From assembly GCF_022414535.1 (NCBI RefSeq), contig NZ_JADWYM010000031.1, positions 1 through 64,000 on the forward strand: 64,000 bases of DNA. The letters run 5' to 3'. A program made the position numbers and the translations under genes. Shown here in pieces: positions 1 through 10,701 of this stretch. Source of the DNA: Streptomyces sp. MUM 2J. GTDB lineage: Bacteria; Actinomycetota; Actinomycetes; Streptomycetales; Streptomycetaceae. The notes under the pieces were generated by a model that had not been told where the DNA came from, made no database searches, and saw only the letters and a list, made by a program, of their open reading frames with translations. The stretch's first letter is position 1. Every line of letters starts with the position of its first letter.

Positions 1-507
1 CGGCGGCAGGACCGGGTCACCCCGGCCGCCGCGGTGCCCGGCGTCCGCCCCGAGGACCGGCCCGCCGCCGAGGACGACGGCGGCTCACCGGCCGTCCCAC
101 GCGTCGGGCCCGTCCCCGGCACCGTGAGCCCGCCCCGGCTGCCCCGGCGCCGCGCCCAGGAGCACCTCGTCCCCCAGCTGCGCGGCGGCCCCGTACCCCG
201 ACCGGAGTCCGAGCAGCCCGGTGGCCACGATCCCGGCCTGATGGCCGCCTTCCAGCGGGGAATCGGTCTCGCCGAGGGCCAGTCGGGCACCCGCCCGGAC
301 CCCGGACCGCCCCCGGAGCCCGCGTCCCCGACGGCTCGGCACCCCGCCGACGTTCCGCCCGTGGACCCCACGCGCACAGCCGAGGCGCGCGCCGGCCACG
401 CGGAGGGGGCGTTTGAGGCGCCGCGCGCCCGGTACGACCGCGCCGCGCCGGGCCCCGGGCACACGACCCCGACCGTTGGGCACGACGGGAGCGCACCGGC
501 CGGATGA
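1..507 (+). CDS. C-terminal tail of conservon sensor kinase CvnA (partial)
   Basis: This reading frame is open from the left edge to the TGA at 505-507, so the gene begins outside the window. What remains is a low-complexity Pro/Arg/Gly/Glu-rich tail with a short conserved-looking patch (LPRRRAQEHLVPQLR, around bases 139-183) that I recognise from the C-termini of the nitrate-sensor-like histidine kinases heading Streptomyces conservons. No catalytic domain is visible. The assignment rests mostly on the immediately following CvnB, CvnC and CvnD homologues. Conservon kinases are membrane proteins thought to act with the small GTPase in a G-protein-coupled-receptor-like complex. Confidence 0.72.
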   Translation, partial: RRQDRVTPAAAVPGVRPEDRPAAEDDGGSPAVPRVGPVPGTVSPPRLPRRRAQEHLVPQLRGGPVPRPESEQPGGHDPGLMAAFQRGIGLAEGQSGTRPDPGPPPEPASPTARHPADVPPVDPTRTAEARAGHAEGAFEAPRARYDRAAPGPGHTTPTVGHDGSAPAG

Positions 508-623
508 CCACCCTCCGCACCACCCCGGGTACCGGTCCCACCCCCGGTACCAGCCCCCGCCCCACGCTCAGCTCCGCCCCGAGCGCTCCCGCTGACCTTC
601 GTATCCCAAGGAGTCGATCCACC

Positions 624-1058
624 ATGGCGAGCGACGCGCCGACCGGCCGTGTCTCCGACCTCGACTGGCTGATGAGCGGCCTCGTGCAGCGCGTACCGCA
701 CACCACCAGCGCCGTTCTGCTGTCCAGCGACGGGCTCGTGAAGTCCGTCCACGGACTCGACCCGGACAGCGCCGACCACATGGCCGCCCTGGCCTCCGGC
801 CTGTACTCACTCGGCCGCAGCGCCGGAGTCCGCTTCGGCGACGGCGGTGACGTGCGCCAGGTCGTCGTCGAACTCGACTCGACGCTCCTGTTCGTCACCA
901 CCGCCGGCTCCGGCACCTGCCTCGCCGTGCTCGCCGGCCGCGAGGCCGACGCCGCGGTCCTCGGCTACGAGATGGCGATGCTGGTCAAGAGCGTCCGCCC
1001 CTACCTCGTCACCGCACCCCGGCAGCACGCAGGGGAACCCACGGTGATGAGGCCTTGA
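624..1058 (+). CDS. CvnB: roadblock/LC7 domain protein
   Basis: A 144-residue cytosolic roadblock/LC7 protein, the second member of a conservon. The start is the ATG preceded by AAGGAG at 608-613; an upstream in-frame ATG at 504 would add a Pro/Thr-rich stretch and has no ribosome site. The fold is recognisable from LDWLMSGLVQRVP (about residues 12-24), TSAVLLSSDGL and the LYSLGRSAG helix. Roadblock proteins of this type resemble MglB and are thought to regulate the partner GTPase (CvnD here). The stop overlaps the TTG start of the next gene by four bases, giving translational coupling. Confidence 0.9.
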   Translation: MASDAPTGRVSDLDWLMSGLVQRVPHTTSAVLLSSDGLVKSVHGLDPDSADHMAALASGLYSLGRSAGVRFGDGGDVRQVVVELDSTLLFVTTAGSGTCLAVLAGREADAAVLGYEMAMLVKSVRPYLVTAPRQHAGEPTVMRP

Positions 1059-1432
1059 GCGTGGCGGCGGCCGGCGACGGACCCTGGCTCGACGACGCGG
1101 CCGGGCGACTGGTGCGGCCCTTCACCGTCAGCAACGGCCGCACCCGGCCCACCGTCCCGCTCGACCTGATGTCGCAGCTGATGGTCACCGGTGCCACCCC
1201 CTTCGGCTACCTCGGCCCCGAGCACGCGCAGGCGCTGGAACTGTGCCGGGTACCGAGGCCGGTGGCCGAGGTGGCCGCCCATCTCGAGCTGCCGGCAGCG
1301 GTGACCAAGGTGCTGCTGTCGGACCTCGTCGACTGCGGAGCCCTGACCACCAAGCCCCCCGCGTTCCACGACCACCCCACTGACCGGGCCCTTCTGGAGG
1401 CAGTGCTCGATGGACTACGACGACAGCTCTGA
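1055..1432 (+). CDS. CvnC: DUF742 protein
   Basis: A 125-residue DUF742 protein, the third conservon component, with the typical start GDGPWLDDAAGRLVRPFTV and a winged-helix-like C-terminal half (LCRVPRPVAEVAAHLELP). The predicted TTG at 1055 overlaps the cvnB stop; a GTG at 1061 is an equally good start two codons in. The family always accompanies CvnB and CvnD; its biochemical role is not established, though the C-terminal half looks like a DNA- or protein-binding helix-turn-helix. The gene's last 23 bases overlap the start of the GTPase gene. Confidence 0.9.
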   Translation: MSVAAAGDGPWLDDAAGRLVRPFTVSNGRTRPTVPLDLMSQLMVTGATPFGYLGPEHAQALELCRVPRPVAEVAAHLELPAAVTKVLLSDLVDCGALTTKPPAFHDHPTDRALLEAVLDGLRRQL

Positions 1433-2036
1433 GACGGCCTACACCGACGACGGCGACCCCTTCCCGACCGCGCTGAAGATCCTCGTGGCCGGCGGCTTCG
1501 GGGTCGGCAAGACCACCTTCGTCGGCGCCGTGAGCGAGATCGCGCCGCTCAGCACGGAGGAGCTGCTGACCACGGTCAGTGCCGCGACCGACAAACTCGA
1601 CGGCATCGAGAACAAGGTCGAGACGACCGTCGCCATGGACTTCGGCCGCATCACCCTCGATCCGGAGCACGTGCTGTACCTGTTCGGCACACCCGGCCAG
1701 GAACGCTTCTGGTTCATGTGGGACGAGCTGTGCGAAGGAGCGCTCGGTGCCGTCGTCCTCGCCGACACCCGGCGACTGGAGGAATGCTTCGCCGCCGTCG
1801 ACTTCTTCGAGGAGCGCGGCCTCGGGTTCATCGTCGCGATCAACGAGTTCGACGGGTCCCACCGCTACGACCCCGAGGAGGTGCGCGCCGCGATCGACCT
1901 GGACCCGGGGATTCCCGTGGTGCGCTGCGACGCCCGGATCTCCGCGTCCGGGGTGCAGACCCTGCTCACCCTTGTCCGGCACCTCATCGCCCACGCCCCC
2001 GCCACGCCCGCGCCCAGCCGCGGCGCCCACATGTGA
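1410..2036 (+). CDS. CvnD: conservon small GTPase
   Basis: A 208-residue Ras-like/MglA-like GTPase, the fourth conservon member. The P-loop is GGFGVGKTT (about residues 28-36); the G3 motif is in FGTPGQERFWFMWDEL, where the usual DxxG aspartate is replaced; the NKxD-type position reads INEFD. ATG at 1410 lies inside cvnC, so the two are translationally coupled. Conservon GTPases cycle at the membrane with the CvnA kinase and CvnB regulator and influence development or secondary metabolism in several Streptomyces. Which conservon number this is cannot be fixed from sequence alone. Confidence 0.92.
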   Translation: MDYDDSSETAYTDDGDPFPTALKILVAGGFGVGKTTFVGAVSEIAPLSTEELLTTVSAATDKLDGIENKVETTVAMDFGRITLDPEHVLYLFGTPGQERFWFMWDELCEGALGAVVLADTRRLEECFAAVDFFEERGLGFIVAINEFDGSHRYDPEEVRAAIDLDPGIPVVRCDARISASGVQTLLTLVRHLIAHAPATPAPSRGAHM

Positions 2037-2097
2037 TGCCCGCCCACCAGTCACGGAGCCCGTACATGCGCCACGCCCACCAGCCCGGAGCACCGGC

Positions 2098-2673
2098 ATG
2101 AGCTACGACCCACCGCGCCCGGCCGGTCGGCTGCTGCTCACCCCGGAGGACCGGGACGTCCCCGCCCGGCTGGCCCGACTGCACGCACTCGGCCTGGGCC
2201 GGCGATCCGATCCGGCCCTGGACGCCTTCGCGCATCACCTCGCCGACCTCACCCGGGCGCCGTACGCCATGGTCAACTTCCCCCACGACAGCGGGCAGTT
2301 CTTCGCGGGTCTGCGGACACCGCCCCCGGTGCCGCCGCCGCCCGGCGGGACGCCCCGCCCCTCACTCGGCCGCACCCTGCCGCGGGACCACGGCTACTGC
2401 CCGCACGTCGTCGTTCGCCGCCGGGCCCTCGCCCTGGAGGACGTCCGCGACTACCCCCGCTTCGCCGGCAACCCCGTCGTCGACGACTTCGGCATCCGCT
2501 CCTACCTCGGCGCCCCGCTGATCGACAGCACCGGCACCGTCCTCGGCACGGTGAGCGTGGCGGACACCACTCCCCGGCCCTGGGGCAGGGAGGGCCTGGA
2601 GGCGATCAAGGTGTCGGCCGCGGACCTCGTCGCACGGCTGGAGCGCAGCGCGGCCGACGGCCTGCCACCGTGA
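2098..2673 (+). CDS. GAF-domain protein, fifth conservon gene
   Basis: A 191-residue soluble protein whose central region (about residues 35-180) is a GAF domain, with the characteristic DHGYCPHVV segment and FGIRSYLGAPLI plus GTVLGTVSVAD strands. Start is ATG at 2098, 61 bases after cvnD, without a strong ribosome site. Many conservons carry a fifth gene for a cytochrome P450 or a small sensory protein; this one probably supplies a ligand- or redox-sensing input to the GTPase module. It has no output domain of its own. Family assignment is firm, the link to Cvn signalling is inferred from position. Confidence 0.82.
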   Translation: MSYDPPRPAGRLLLTPEDRDVPARLARLHALGLGRRSDPALDAFAHHLADLTRAPYAMVNFPHDSGQFFAGLRTPPPVPPPPGGTPRPSLGRTLPRDHGYCPHVVVRRRALALEDVRDYPRFAGNPVVDDFGIRSYLGAPLIDSTGTVLGTVSVADTTPRPWGREGLEAIKVSAADLVARLERSAADGLPP

Positions 2674-2836
2674 ACGGCCCCGCCGGGTGACGACGCGGGC
2701 GTGACCGCCCTTCCCCGGGGGCTGCTGCCCGGCGCGCCCCCGACCGGGCCGCGCCGACCGCGTCCGTTCAGGTCGGATGGTGTGAAGGAAAGCTGAGGCG
2801 GCGCTTAAGAAAACCTCGATGGACCGCGGCGCCCGA

Positions 2837-2857
2837 CGTGCGGCAGATTGCTGCACG
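2837..2857. promoter_or_regulatory. Candidate operator upstream of tdh
   Basis: An interrupted dyad: CGTGCGGCA, spacer GAT, TGCTGCACG, with one mismatch between arms. It lies about 75 bases upstream of the tdh start in a gene-free stretch (2674-2931). Its size and arm spacing would suit an Lrp/AsnC or LysR regulator; the LysR gene downstream of kbl is a candidate. The rest of this intergenic region shows nothing else I can interpret. Confidence 0.4.
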
Positions 2858-2931
2858 ATTCCACTTCCCCTCCCGGGCACGGGACCCATCGGCATGCCGC
2901 CCCCGGGAACGCACCAACAGGAGCCGTAGCG

Positions 2932-3960
2932 TTGAAGGCGCTGGTCAAGCAGAAGGCGGAACCCGGGCTGTGGCTCGCGGACGTCCCGGAGCCCGCCGTC
3001 GGGCCGGGCGAGGTCCTCATCAAGGTGTTGCGCACCGGCATCTGCGGCACCGACCTGCACATCCGGTCCTGGGACGGCTGGGCCCGGCAGGCGATCCGCA
3101 CCCCCCTCGTCGTCGGGCACGAGTTCGTCGGCGAGGTCGTCGGCACCGGCCGCGACGTCACCGACATCAGGGCCGGTGACCTGGTCAGCGGCGAGGGCCA
3201 CCTGGTGTGCGGCAAGTGCCGCAACTGCCTGGCCGGGCGCCGCCACCTGTGCCGGGCCACCGTCGGCCTCGGCGTCGGCCGCGACGGGGCGTTCGCCGAG
3301 TACGTCTCCCTGCCCTCCTCCAACGTCTGGGTGCACCGGGTGCCGGTGGACCTCGACGTGGCGGCGATCTTCGACCCGTTCGGCAACGCCGTGCACACCG
3401 CGCTCTCCTTCCCGCTCGTCGGCGAGGACGTGCTGATCACCGGCGCCGGTCCGATCGGCCTGATGGCCGCCGCCGTCACCCGGCACGCCGGGGCCCGCAA
3501 CGTCGTCATCACCGACGTCAGCGAGGAGCGGCTGGACCTGGCCCGCAAGGTCGGCGTGAGCCTGGCACTGGACGTGACGCGCACGCCCATCGCCCACGGG
3601 CAGCGCGAACTGGGCCTGCGCGAGGGCTTCGACATCGGCCTGGAGATGTCCGGCAGGCCCGAGGCGATGCGCGACATGATCGCCAACATGACGCACGGTG
3701 GCCGGATCGCGATGCTCGGCCTGCCGGCCCAGGAGTTCCCCGTCGACTGGTCGCGGATCGTCACCTCGATGATCACCATCAAGGGCATCTACGGCCGTGA
3801 GATGTACGAGACCTGGTACGCGATGACCGTCCTTCTCGAAGGCGGCCTCGACCTCGCCCCCGTGATCACCGGCCGGTACGGCTACCGCGACTTCGAGGCG
3901 GCGTTCGCCGACGCGGCCAGCGGCAAGGGCGGCAAGGTCATCCTCGACTGGACCGCGTGA
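2932..3960 (+). CDS. tdh: L-threonine 3-dehydrogenase
   Basis: Zinc-dependent medium-chain dehydrogenase that oxidises L-threonine with NAD+ to 2-amino-3-ketobutyrate. I chose the TTG at 2932 (reads MKALVKQKAEPG), preceded by GGAG, because it gives 342 residues, matching E. coli Tdh (341); the frame is open 28 codons further upstream but that part is unconserved. Catalytic-zinc Cys38 sits in RTGICGTDLH, His in VVGHEF, and the structural-zinc cysteines in CGKCRNC plus a later Cys. The nucleotide-binding GAGPIGLMAA is about residue 173. The kbl gene follows 40 bases later and supplies the next step. Confidence 0.96.
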   Translation: MKALVKQKAEPGLWLADVPEPAVGPGEVLIKVLRTGICGTDLHIRSWDGWARQAIRTPLVVGHEFVGEVVGTGRDVTDIRAGDLVSGEGHLVCGKCRNCLAGRRHLCRATVGLGVGRDGAFAEYVSLPSSNVWVHRVPVDLDVAAIFDPFGNAVHTALSFPLVGEDVLITGAGPIGLMAAAVTRHAGARNVVITDVSEERLDLARKVGVSLALDVTRTPIAHGQRELGLREGFDIGLEMSGRPEAMRDMIANMTHGGRIAMLGLPAQEFPVDWSRIVTSMITIKGIYGREMYETWYAMTVLLEGGLDLAPVITGRYGYRDFEAAFADAASGKGGKVILDWTA

Positions 3961-4000
3961 GTCCACCGCGTACGCCACCAGCACTCCAAGGAGCTGTCCC

Positions 4001-5194
4001 ATGTTCGACTCCGTGCGCGACGACCTGAGCGCCGCCCTCGACGAGATCCGCGCCGCCGGCCTGCACAAGCCCGAGCGGGTGATCGGCACCCCGCAGTCCG
4101 CGACCGTCGAGGTCACCGCCGGCGGTCGCCCCGGCGAGGTCCTCAACTTCTGCGCCAACAACTACCTCGGCCTCGCCGACCACCCCGAGGTGGTCGCCGC
4201 GGCCCACCAGGCCCTGGACCGCTGGGGCTACGGCATGGCGTCCGTGCGCTTCATCTGCGGCACCCAGGAGGTGCACAAGGAACTGGAGGCGCGGCTGTCG
4301 GCGTTCCTCGGCCAGGAGGACACGATCCTGTACTCCTCCTGCTTCGACGCCAACGGCGGTGTCTTCGAGACGCTGCTCGGCGAGGAGGACGCGGTCATCT
4401 CCGACGCCCTCAACCACGCCTCCATCATCGACGGCATCCGCCTGTCGAAGGCCCGCCGCTTCCGCTACGCCAACCGGGACCTCGCGGACCTGGAGGCGAA
4501 GCTGAAAGAGGCGTCCGGTGCGCGACGCCGCCTGATCGTCACCGACGGTGTCTTCTCCATGGACGGCTACGTGGCACCCCTGCGGGAGATCTGCGACCTC
4601 GCCGACCGCTACGACGCGATGGTCATGGTCGACGACTCGCACGCCGTCGGTTTCGTCGGCCCCAGCGGCCGCGGCACGCCCGAGCTGCACGGCGTCATGG
4701 ACCGCGTCGACATCATCACCGGCACCCTCGGCAAGGCGCTCGGCGGCGCCTCGGGCGGCTACGTCGCCGCTCGCGCCGAGATCGTCGCCCTGCTGCGCCA
4801 GCGCTCCAGGCCGTACCTGTTCTCCAACACACTCGCCCCGGTGATCGCCGCCGCCTCCCTGAAGGTCCTCGACCTGCTGGAGTCCGCCGACGACCTCAGG
4901 GTGGGCCTTGCGGAGAACACCGCGCTGTTCCGCCGCCGGATGACCGAGGAGGGCTTCGACGTGCTCCCCGGCGACCACGCCATCGCCCCGGTGATGATCG
5001 GCGACGCGGCCCGTGCGGGCCGCATGGCGGAACTGCTGCTGGAACGCGGCGTGTACGTGATCGGCTTCTCCTACCCCGTCGTCCCGCAGGGGCAGGCCCG
5101 CATCCGCGTCCAGCTGTCCGCCGCGCACTCCACGGCCGACGTCGACCGGGCCGTGGACGCCTTCGTGGCGGCGCGGGCGGAGCTGGGGGACTGA
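4001..5194 (+). CDS. kbl: 2-amino-3-ketobutyrate CoA ligase (glycine C-acetyltransferase)
   Basis: PLP enzyme of the alpha-oxoamine synthase family that cleaves 2-amino-3-ketobutyrate with CoA to glycine and acetyl-CoA, completing threonine breakdown begun by Tdh. It has 397 residues, the usual length. The PLP lysine is K245 in GTLGKALGGASGGY, and VDDSHAVGFVG carries the pyridine-binding aspartate. ATG at 4001 has AAGGAG at about 3988. It forms a two-gene operon with tdh; the LysR gene starts 31 bases downstream and may be co-transcribed. Confidence 0.96.
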   Translation: MFDSVRDDLSAALDEIRAAGLHKPERVIGTPQSATVEVTAGGRPGEVLNFCANNYLGLADHPEVVAAAHQALDRWGYGMASVRFICGTQEVHKELEARLSAFLGQEDTILYSSCFDANGGVFETLLGEEDAVISDALNHASIIDGIRLSKARRFRYANRDLADLEAKLKEASGARRRLIVTDGVFSMDGYVAPLREICDLADRYDAMVMVDDSHAVGFVGPSGRGTPELHGVMDRVDIITGTLGKALGGASGGYVAARAEIVALLRQRSRPYLFSNTLAPVIAAASLKVLDLLESADDLRVGLAENTALFRRRMTEEGFDVLPGDHAIAPVMIGDAARAGRMAELLLERGVYVIGFSYPVVPQGQARIRVQLSAAHSTADVDRAVDAFVAARAELGD

Positions 5195-5225
5195 AGCGCT
5201 CGGGCGCCTTGAGATAATCGGTCCG

Positions 5226-6128
5226 ATGATCGAGGCGCGGCGGCTCCACATCCTCCGTGCGGTGGCCGACCACCGCACGGTGACCGCGGCTGCCGCCGCG
5301 CTGTACCTCACCCCCTCGGCGGTCTCCCAGCAGCTGACCGCCCTGGAACAGGAGACCGGCCACCGCCTGGTCGAGCGCGGCGCCAAGGGTGTACGGCTCA
5401 CCCCGGCCGGCGAGATCCTGCTCGGCCACACCAACGCCGTCCTCGCCCAGCTGGAGCGGGCCGAGGCGGAGCTGGCCGCCTACGGCTCCGGCCAGGCCGG
5501 CACCGTCACCGTCGCCGCCTTCGCCACCGGCATCGCCCTGGTCGTCGCCCCGGCGCTGGCGCGCCTGGCCGCCACGGCACCCGGTATCCGCATCCGCGTC
5601 CAGGACGCCGAGGGCGACGCCAGTCTGCCGATGGTGCTGGACCGGCAGGTCGACGTCGCCGTCGCGGTCGAGTACCGCGGGGCGCCGCCCGCCGACGACC
5701 CGCGCCTGACCCACCTCCCCCTGTACGCCGAGCCGTTCGACGCGGTCGTCCCGCTGCACCACCGGCTCGCCGACGCGGGCGAGGTCCCGATCGCCGACCT
5801 GGCCAAGGACCCGTGGATCGGGCCCTACCCCGGCAACCCCTGCCACGAGGTGGTCGTGCTGGCCTGCGAGAACGCCGGCTTCCAGCCCCGCCTGGAGCAC
5901 TCCTCCGACGACTTCCGCGCCGTCGTCGCCCTCGCCTCGGCCGACGCGGGCGTCGCCCTCGTCCCGCGCTCCGCCCTGCGCGGCATGGACCTGTCCGGCG
6001 TGGTGGTCCGCCCCGTCGACGGCGTGGCGCCGACCCGGCGCGTCTTCGCGGCGGTGCGCCGCGGCGCCGAGGAGCATCCGCTGATCCGCCCGGTGCTCGA
6101 CGCCCTGGAGGAGGCCGCGCGGGCGTGA
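5226..6128 (+). CDS. LysR-family transcriptional regulator
   Basis: A 300-residue LysR-type regulator: N-terminal winged helix-turn-helix (about residues 1-65, with LTPSAVSQQLTALEQETG as recognition region) and a LysR substrate-binding domain from about residue 90 (TVTVAAFATGIALVVAPALARL). It lies 31 bases after kbl on the same strand, an arrangement that makes tdh-kbl an obvious target, but these regulators more often sit divergent from their targets, so the link is inferred. Effector unknown. Confidence 0.9.
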   Translation: MIEARRLHILRAVADHRTVTAAAAALYLTPSAVSQQLTALEQETGHRLVERGAKGVRLTPAGEILLGHTNAVLAQLERAEAELAAYGSGQAGTVTVAAFATGIALVVAPALARLAATAPGIRIRVQDAEGDASLPMVLDRQVDVAVAVEYRGAPPADDPRLTHLPLYAEPFDAVVPLHHRLADAGEVPIADLAKDPWIGPYPGNPCHEVVVLACENAGFQPRLEHSSDDFRAVVALASADAGVALVPRSALRGMDLSGVVVRPVDGVAPTRRVFAAVRRGAEEHPLIRPVLDALEEAARA

Positions 6129-6151
6129 GGCGGGCGTAACACGGTCGTCTC

Positions 6152-6164
6152 ATATCCGGGATAT
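6152..6164. promoter_or_regulatory. Perfect palindrome upstream of XRE-cupin gene
   Basis: ATATCC-G-GGATAT is a perfect 13-base palindrome ending 10 bases before the ATG of the XRE-cupin gene. Its location, overlapping the expected promoter/5' leader, fits an autoregulatory operator for the helix-turn-helix protein. Confidence 0.5.
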
Positions 6165-6174
6165 CGTCCCGCAC

Positions 6175-6780
6175 ATGAGTAGCGATTCCGTCCCGCCCGG
6201 TCAGGGACCCCCCGCCCGCGAGCCCGACCCCGTCGACGCCCGCCTCGCCGCCCGACTCGCCGAGCTGCGGACCCGGCACGGCTGGTCCCTGGACGAGCTG
6301 GCCGAGCGCAGCGGGGTGAGCCGGTCCACGCTGTCCCGGGCCGAGCGCTCCGAGACCAGCCCCACCGCCGCGGTCCTCAACCGGCTGTGCCACGTCTACG
6401 GCCGGACCATGTCCCAGCTGCTCAGCGAGGTCGAGGCGAAGCCCACCCCGGTGGTGAGGACGGCCGAGCAGCCGGTGTGGCAGGACCGCGCCGGCGGTTT
6501 CGTACGGCGATCGGTGTCGCCGCCGCACGCGGGGCTGCGTGGCGAGCTGGTGGAGGGCCGCCTCGCCGCGGGCGCCGACCTGGCCTACGACCGACCGCCC
6601 GTGGCCGGTCTGGAGCAGCACATCTGGGTGCTGGAGGGCGCACTGGAGGTCACGGAGCAGCAGGCGGCGCACCTGCTGGAGGCCGGCGACTGCCTACGGA
6701 TGCGGGTGTGGGGGCCCACGAGGTTCCGCAGCGCTGCCGGCACCGAGGCGCGGTACCTGCTGGCGGTGGTGCGGCCGTGA
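6175..6780 (+). CDS. XRE-family regulator with C-terminal cupin
   Basis: A 201-residue repressor-type protein: an XRE helix-turn-helix at about residues 25-80 (LDELAERSGVSRSTLSRAERSETSP) followed by a small cupin at about 115-200 (LEQHIWVLEGALEV ... LEAGDCLRM). This architecture is that of PuuR/SinR-like regulators where the cupin senses a small molecule. It lies 46 bases after the LysR gene and is coupled to a GNAT acetyltransferase by a 4-base overlap; such XRE-cupin/GNAT pairs are frequent in Streptomyces. The palindrome at 6152-6164 is the probable operator. Confidence 0.9.
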   Translation: MSSDSVPPGQGPPAREPDPVDARLAARLAELRTRHGWSLDELAERSGVSRSTLSRAERSETSPTAAVLNRLCHVYGRTMSQLLSEVEAKPTPVVRTAEQPVWQDRAGGFVRRSVSPPHAGLRGELVEGRLAAGADLAYDRPPVAGLEQHIWVLEGALEVTEQQAAHLLEAGDCLRMRVWGPTRFRSAAGTEARYLLAVVRP

Positions 6781-7340
6781 TCGTGCAGCGGCTCGACGGG
6801 ACACGGCTGCGGGAGTGCGCCGGACCGCTCGCGGACCTGCTGGCCGACACCGTGGCCGACGGCGCCTCGGTCGGCTTCCTGGCGCCGCTCGACCGTGGCG
6901 CGGCGCTGGCGTGGTGGCAGGAGCGTGCCGCAGCGGTCGCCGCGGGCCGGCTCGCCGTGTGGGCGGCGCGGGACGGCGGCGAGGTCGTCGGCACCGTCGG
7001 CCTCGCCTTCGCCGGCAAGCCGAACAGCCGCCACCGGGCCGAACTGGTGAAGCTCATGGTCCGTCCGGGAGCCCGCGGACGGGGGCTGGGCCGCACCCTG
7101 CTGGCCACCGCCGAGGAAGCGGCGGCCGACGCCGGAGTCACCCTGCTGCACCTGGACACCGAGACCGGCAGCCCGGCCGAGCGCCTGTACCGCGGCGCAG
7201 GCTGGACCCGTGCGGGAGTGATCCCCGACTACGCGGCCGACCCGGGCGGCGTGCTGCGGCCCACGACGCTCTACTACAAGGCGATCGTGCCAGCGGCCCG
7301 CCGGCAGCCGGAGGCCCCCGGTACGCGGGCCCGTCAGTAA
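6777..7340 (+). CDS. GNAT-family N-acetyltransferase
   Basis: A 187-residue acetyltransferase. The start is GTG at 6777, overlapping the regulator's stop (GTGA); another GTG two codons on is also possible. The acetyl-CoA-binding motif A is clear: LMVRPGARGRGLGRTLL at about residues 95-111, followed by the motif B region HLDTETGSPAERLYRGAGW. The substrate is unknown; the coupled XRE-cupin gene suggests small-molecule-responsive expression, so modification of a toxin, amine or amino acid is plausible. Confidence 0.88.
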   Translation: MIVQRLDGTRLRECAGPLADLLADTVADGASVGFLAPLDRGAALAWWQERAAAVAAGRLAVWAARDGGEVVGTVGLAFAGKPNSRHRAELVKLMVRPGARGRGLGRTLLATAEEAAADAGVTLLHLDTETGSPAERLYRGAGWTRAGVIPDYAADPGGVLRPTTLYYKAIVPAARRQPEAPGTRARQ

Positions 7341-7422
7341 TGGAGAAGCGTCGGCCGCGGCACCGCCGCTAGCGTGACCGGAGGAGTCACCGAGCTGCGA
7401 TCCGACGCGACAGGGAGAGACG

Positions 7423-9816
<2,394 letters not shown>

Positions 9817-9878
9817 CGGGCCGGGGCGCTGAACGGCGGGCCGGGCGCATGTCAGTGGCATTGGCTACGGTGCGGAGC

Positions 9879-10235
9879 ATGCCCGATGCCGAAGACGTAC
9901 GCCGTATCGCCCTGTCCCTGCCCGACACGACCGAGAAGACGGCTTGGAGCATGCCCACGTTCCGGGTGGCGGGGAAGATGTTCGCGACCCTGCCCGAGGA
10001 CGAGACCTCCCTGGCCGTGCGCTGCCCCAGGGAGGAGCGCGACGAACTGGTCCTCGCCGAGCCGGAGAAGTTCTGGATCGCCGGCCACGAGGCGCAGTTC
10101 GCCTGGGTCAGGGCCCGCCTTGCCGCCCTGGAGGACGAGGAGGAGCTGCGCGACATCCTCGCCGACTCCTGGCGGCAGGCCGCCCCCTCCCGGCTCCAGG
10201 AGGCCCATCCGGCCCTGGGACGCCCGGCGGACTGA
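9879..10235 (+). CDS. MmcQ/YjbR-family protein
   Basis: A 118-residue MmcQ/YjbR-like protein (double-wing DNA-binding-like fold): PDAEDVRRIALSLPDTTEK, then GKMFATLPEDETSLAVRCP and a C-terminal helix. I chose ATG at 9879 over the in-frame ATG at 9849 because TACGGT at 9866-9871 would make a -10 box placing the transcript start at or next to this ATG, that is, a leaderless mRNA. Function of the family is not settled; it may bind DNA. A perfect 22-bp hairpin follows 104 bases downstream. Confidence 0.8.
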   Translation: MPDAEDVRRIALSLPDTTEKTAWSMPTFRVAGKMFATLPEDETSLAVRCPREERDELVLAEPEKFWIAGHEAQFAWVRARLAALEDEEELRDILADSWRQAAPSRLQEAHPALGRPAD

Positions 10236-10338
10236 CCGTCCCGAGCGGTGGCGGCGGGCGCCGGCGCCCGGGGCGCCCCCGAAGATCCCGGAGAGCCGGG
10301 GACACAGCTGAATGCCAGTGCCCTCTGGCATGATCCGA

Positions 10339-10389
10339 CTTCGGCGCCGGCAGCCGGAGCGGAGGGGGCTCCGGCTGCCGGCGCCGAAG
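10339..10389. terminator. Perfect 22-bp hairpin, probable terminator
   Basis: Arms 10339-10360 and 10368-10389 are exact reverse complements with a 7-base loop (GGAGGGG). There is no U-run, as usual in Streptomyces. It lies between the MmcQ/YjbR gene and the tRNA, insulating the two transcripts. Confidence 0.7.
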
Positions 10390-10575
10390 ACGCGACACCC
10401 CCGGAACCGGTGCGGGCCGGAGCCGCGGCGGCGCACGGGGGGCGGACGGCCCGTCCGGCCCGTCCGCCCCCGCCTCCCGCCGTGCGTGCCGGAGAAGGCG
10501 CGCGCGGCCACCCACCCGAGTGCGGTATGGTTCTCGTGCACGTTCGGCCGGGGAATCCCCAGGTCAGACGGGCAA

Positions 10576-10649
<74 letters not shown>

Positions 10650-10669
10650 CTTGTGAAGGTCGCAGGTCA

Positions 10670-10701
10670 GGGGCCGTTTCAGAGTGATCTGAGACGGCCC
10701 C
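10670..10701 (+). terminator. tRNA-Pro copy 1 terminator
   Basis: A 14-bp stem with one G-T pair (10670-10683 with 10688-10701) and loop GTGA, 21 bases after the tRNA. Equivalent hairpins follow the other two copies. Confidence 0.8.
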
